The notes below the pieces were generated by a model, which saw only the letters and a list, made by a program, of their open reading frames with translations, ran no database searches and had not been told where the DNA came from. From an uncultured archaeon (GTDB lineage: Archaea > Halobacteriota > Methanosarcinia > Methanosarcinales > Methanoperedenaceae), in contig CABMIA010000119.1 in the NCBI GenBank assembly GCA_902386085.1, positions 1-8,483 on the forward strand: a stretch of DNA of 8,483 bases, written 5' to 3'. A program made the position numbers and the translations under genes. This document shows, piece after piece, positions 7,445 through 8,483 of this stretch. Numbering within the stretch: position 1 is the stretch's first letter; every line of letters begins with the position of its first letter.

Positions 7445-7462
7445 AATCCATTCAATCCATTG
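7445..7462. repeat. Tandem 9-bp repeat upstream of the regulator gene
   Basis: The plus strand reads AATCCATTC directly followed by AATCCATTG. It lies 17 bp before the regulator ATG and about where a transcript from the weak TATA element at 7476-7485 would start. It could bind a regulator as a direct-repeat operator, or be chance. Confidence 0.3.
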
Positions 7463-7475
7463 GTTGCCCGAACTG

Positions 7476-7485
7476 TTAAATTTTA
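7476..7485 (-). promoter_or_regulatory. Weak TATA-like element before the regulator gene
   Basis: The minus strand reads TAAAATTTAA. A start about 25 bp downstream (near 7455) would give a leader of roughly 27 nt to the ATG at 7428. It departs from the archaeal consensus and overlaps the end of a possible small ORF, so the stronger element at 7643-7651 may be the real promoter. Confidence 0.25.
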
Positions 7486-7577
7486 CCCTTCCAGTTATAT
7501 TCGTTCTTTTCTTTTGCGATACCAAAGTCACGCAGAATATCTGCCTTTCCGGTTATTGTCGATTTTCTCAATGTCAT
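7476..7577 (-). CDS. Possible 33-aa small ORF
   Basis: An ATG at 7577 (or TTG at 7571, with GAGGTGA a few bases upstream at 7577-7583) opens a frame encoding 33 residues ending ADILRDFGIAKEKNEYNWKG plus KI, then TAA. The SD fits the TTG better than the ATG. The peptide is charged and has no TM segment. It lies between the best minus-strand promoter candidate and the regulator gene, so it could be a leader peptide or first gene of the cluster. An overlapping frame (7528-7605) encodes a ribbon-helix-helix-like stretch, so this may also be the tail of a frameshifted gene. Low certainty. Confidence 0.25.
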   Translation of the reverse strand: MTLRKSTITGKADILRDFGIAKEKNEYNWKGKI

Positions 7578-7624
7578 CACCTCTAATTTTTATTGATGCT
7601 CTCATTTGAGCTTGAGTTATCCAA

Positions 7625-7639
7625 CAGTTGAAACAACTG
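7625..7639. promoter_or_regulatory. Candidate operator palindrome
   Basis: CAGTTG-AAA-CAACTG is a perfect inverted repeat with 6-bp arms and a 3-bp centre. On the minus strand it follows the TATA-like element at 7643-7651 by about 3 bp and covers the region up to the expected transcription start near 7622. A protein bound there would block transcription, which is the usual place for archaeal repressor operators. The binder is unknown; the regulators on either side are candidates. Confidence 0.45.
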
Positions 7640-7642
7640 ATA

Positions 7643-7651
7643 CTTTTTATG
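7643..7651 (-). promoter_or_regulatory. Candidate TATA box of the envelope cluster
   Basis: The minus strand reads CATAAAAAG, close to an archaeal TATA box. Transcription would start near 7622, giving a leader of about 190 nt to the regulator ATG at 7428, or a short one to the tiny ORFs at 7605 and 7577. The adjacent palindrome strengthens the case. The position is inferred from sequence alone. Confidence 0.4.
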
Positions 7652-7737
7652 CAAGACCACAGGTGAAACGGTTGCATGAAACTGAAACCAGCGCCGCTGC
7701 AACTCGAATGCATCAATGAGCAGTATCCGCAGCAATC

Positions 7738-7745
7738 TATAAATA
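7738..7745 (+). promoter_or_regulatory. TATA box of the HTH gene (leaderless)
   Basis: TATAAATA matches the archaeal TATA consensus well. Its centre is about 26 bp before the ATG at 7768, so the transcript should begin at or within a base or two of the start codon. No Shine-Dalgarno sequence precedes this ATG, which agrees with leaderless translation. Confidence 0.65.
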
Positions 7746-7767
7746 GTCAACATCCCTATATTGACAT

Positions 7768-8214
7768 ATGTTCCTTCCTGTAAACGACAAACAATTCGAG
7801 TTCTGGAAGCTGCGGCGAAGCGGTTTCCCCAATATCAATATCGCGCGCTCGTTCAACATCTCGCGCCAGGCGGTTTCCAGGGCGCTTCTCACCATGGATG
7901 AGCGCATTGAAAAAACGCTGCTTGAGATGGCGCGCGCGAACCAGATAGAGGCCGGGAAGATAAATGCAGAGCGCGGCATACTTTTCGGACATTCTGTGCC
8001 TTTTAATGCCAATGCAATTATATTCGTGTCTGCAAAGCACGGGGTGCAGGTGTGGTACGAGCATGAAGGAGACTGCGGCGCATGCAACAGATATACTCAG
8101 TGCATAGAACTTCTGTGGGATTTTGCAGATGAGATGAAGATCAAGCTTGAAAAGACAGATGACCCCACGAAGCTTGCCGATGAACTGTTCGAGAAGCTGA
8201 GGAGGCTGGCATGA
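7768..8214 (+). CDS. HTH regulator with a Cys cluster
   Basis: This 148-residue cytosolic protein starts with a sigma-70-region-4/Tfx-like helix-turn-helix: DKQFEFWKLRRSGFPNINIA, then SFNISRQAVSRALLTMDERI as turn and recognition helix (about 12-47). A linker helix (48-70) leads to a C-terminal domain with VSAKHGVQVWYEHEGDCGAC at about 88-106. It carries Cys103, Cys106 and Cys112 (CX2CX5C) plus His91 and His99, which could bind zinc or another metal or report redox state. The tail (118-148) is a charged helix. The Tfx resemblance is from memory and tentative. The gene has an excellent leaderless promoter and overlaps the next gene by ATGA, so the two are probably co-expressed. The target is unknown; the neighbouring membrane gene and its own promoter are the obvious guesses. 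Confidence 0.85.
   Translation: MFLPVNDKQFEFWKLRRSGFPNINIARSFNISRQAVSRALLTMDERIEKTLLEMARANQIEAGKINAERGILFGHSVPFNANAIIFVSAKHGVQVWYEHEGDCGACNRYTQCIELLWDFADEMKIKLEKTDDPTKLADELFEKLRRLA
8201..8205 (+). promoter_or_regulatory. Shine-Dalgarno before the partial membrane gene
   Basis: GGAGG is followed by CTGGC and the ATG at 8211. It lies inside the last codons of the HTH gene. Together with the ATGA overlap it fixes the start of the next gene. Confidence 0.75.
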
Positions 8215-8483
8215 CAATTAATGTATCGTATAATATTATAAAAGCAATGGGCTGGTGTCCCGACGCCAGCGCAGCGAAGCGGGTGCTTGTAACGCTGCCT
8301 GTTGACGAGGAATTTTTATCTGGCGGAGAAGGGAAAAAGGAGGCGGCCCGGATCAAAACAGGCTGGGGGAATATATACCGGAATTACATTCTCCTGCAAA
8401 CAGTCCTTGGCGTTGTTGGTTTTGGATTAGCCATCCTAATATTTAAATATTTATTCCAGATGGTTTTTAACCAGTCCATCATC
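8211..8483 (+). CDS. Partial membrane protein, DUF1673-like (runs off edge)
   Basis: Ninety-one codons are visible, open to the window edge, so only the N-terminal part is seen. It begins MTINVSYNIIKAMGWCPDAS. The KAMGWCP element near the start resembles the opening of DUF1673, a membrane protein family of unknown function in Methanosarcina, but I recall this from memory and it should be checked. A hydrophilic stretch (about 20-57, with LPVDEEFLSGGEGKKEAARI) is followed by TM helix 1 starting near residue 62 (NYILLQTVLGVVGFGLAILI). At least one more helix is expected beyond the edge. The start is certain from GGAGG at 8201-8205 and the ATGA overlap with the HTH gene, which suggests a two-gene operon of regulator and membrane protein. 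Confidence 0.75.
   Translation, partial: MTINVSYNIIKAMGWCPDASAAKRVLVTLPVDEEFLSGGEGKKEAARIKTGWGNIYRNYILLQTVLGVVGFGLAILIFKYLFQMVFNQSII

Larger units (their letters stand above)
7429..7767. other. Divergent regulatory region
   Basis: This 339-bp gap separates the minus-strand envelope cluster from the plus-strand HTH gene. It holds promoter candidates for both directions, a perfect 6-bp inverted repeat at 7625-7639, four copies of TGAAAC between 7629 and 7688, a tandem 9-bp repeat at 7445-7462 and one or two tiny possible ORFs on the minus strand. No RNA gene was recognised. Confidence 0.7.

Noticed and set aside
7528..7716. Full 62-aa minus-strand ORF in the divergent region
   Set aside because: The part before the Met at 7605 covers the promoter and palindrome and looks non-coding; only the last 25 residues drew interest and are treated as a finding.
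7756..8217. Long antisense ORFs opposite the HTH gene
   Set aside because: They mirror a convincing coding frame and show no domain, SD or promoter of their own.

Overview
The window looks archaeal, most likely from a Methanosarcinales-type methanogen or methanotroph (the ANME-2/Methanoperedens side is a guess). Three things point there. A 663-residue protein carries the Methanosarcina-type S-layer domain (DUF1608/PF07752). The promoters look archaeal: TATA boxes sit about 25 bp before a start codon, giving apparently leaderless genes at about 1557 and 7768. A membrane-anchored winged-helix regulator heads an envelope gene cluster. No rRNA, tRNA, CRISPR array or transposase was seen.

Layout: (i) 1-194 holds a short broken gene with an in-frame TAA at codon 7. 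(ii) 191-943 (+) is an A+T-rich DltE-like short-chain dehydrogenase that looks acquired. (iii) 970-1557 (-) is a DUF4256 protein, convergent with the dehydrogenase and with its own likely promoter. (iv) 1608-7428 (-) is a tightly packed run of seven clear genes plus one probable small gene, most joined by ATGA/GTGA or longer start-stop overlaps. In transcription order they are: a two-TM winged-helix regulator, a signal-anchored beta-sandwich surface protein, a lipoprotein with an S-layer domain, a small beta-sandwich lipoprotein, a two-TM protein with a helical tail, a three-TM PLDc_N-like protein, a probable 39-aa membrane peptide, and a 393-aa polytopic protein made of three tandem repeats. 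(v) 7429-7767 is a divergent regulatory region with a palindrome next to a minus-strand TATA box, short repeats and one or two tiny possible ORFs. (vi) 7768-8483 (+) holds an HTH regulator with a Cys cluster, overlapped by a membrane protein gene that runs off the right edge and resembles DUF1673.

How they may work together (inference): the minus-strand cluster reads as one envelope module. Two lipid-anchored proteins and one signal-anchored protein, all rich in N-glycosylation sequons, would sit outside the membrane under or in the S-layer. Four small or polytopic membrane proteins would form the membrane part. The first gene is a one-component regulator whose sensor segment lies between two TM helices on the outer face. 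No enzymatic domain was recognised in this module, so its task is unknown. Surface-layer assembly, anchoring or envelope-stress sensing are the natural candidates.
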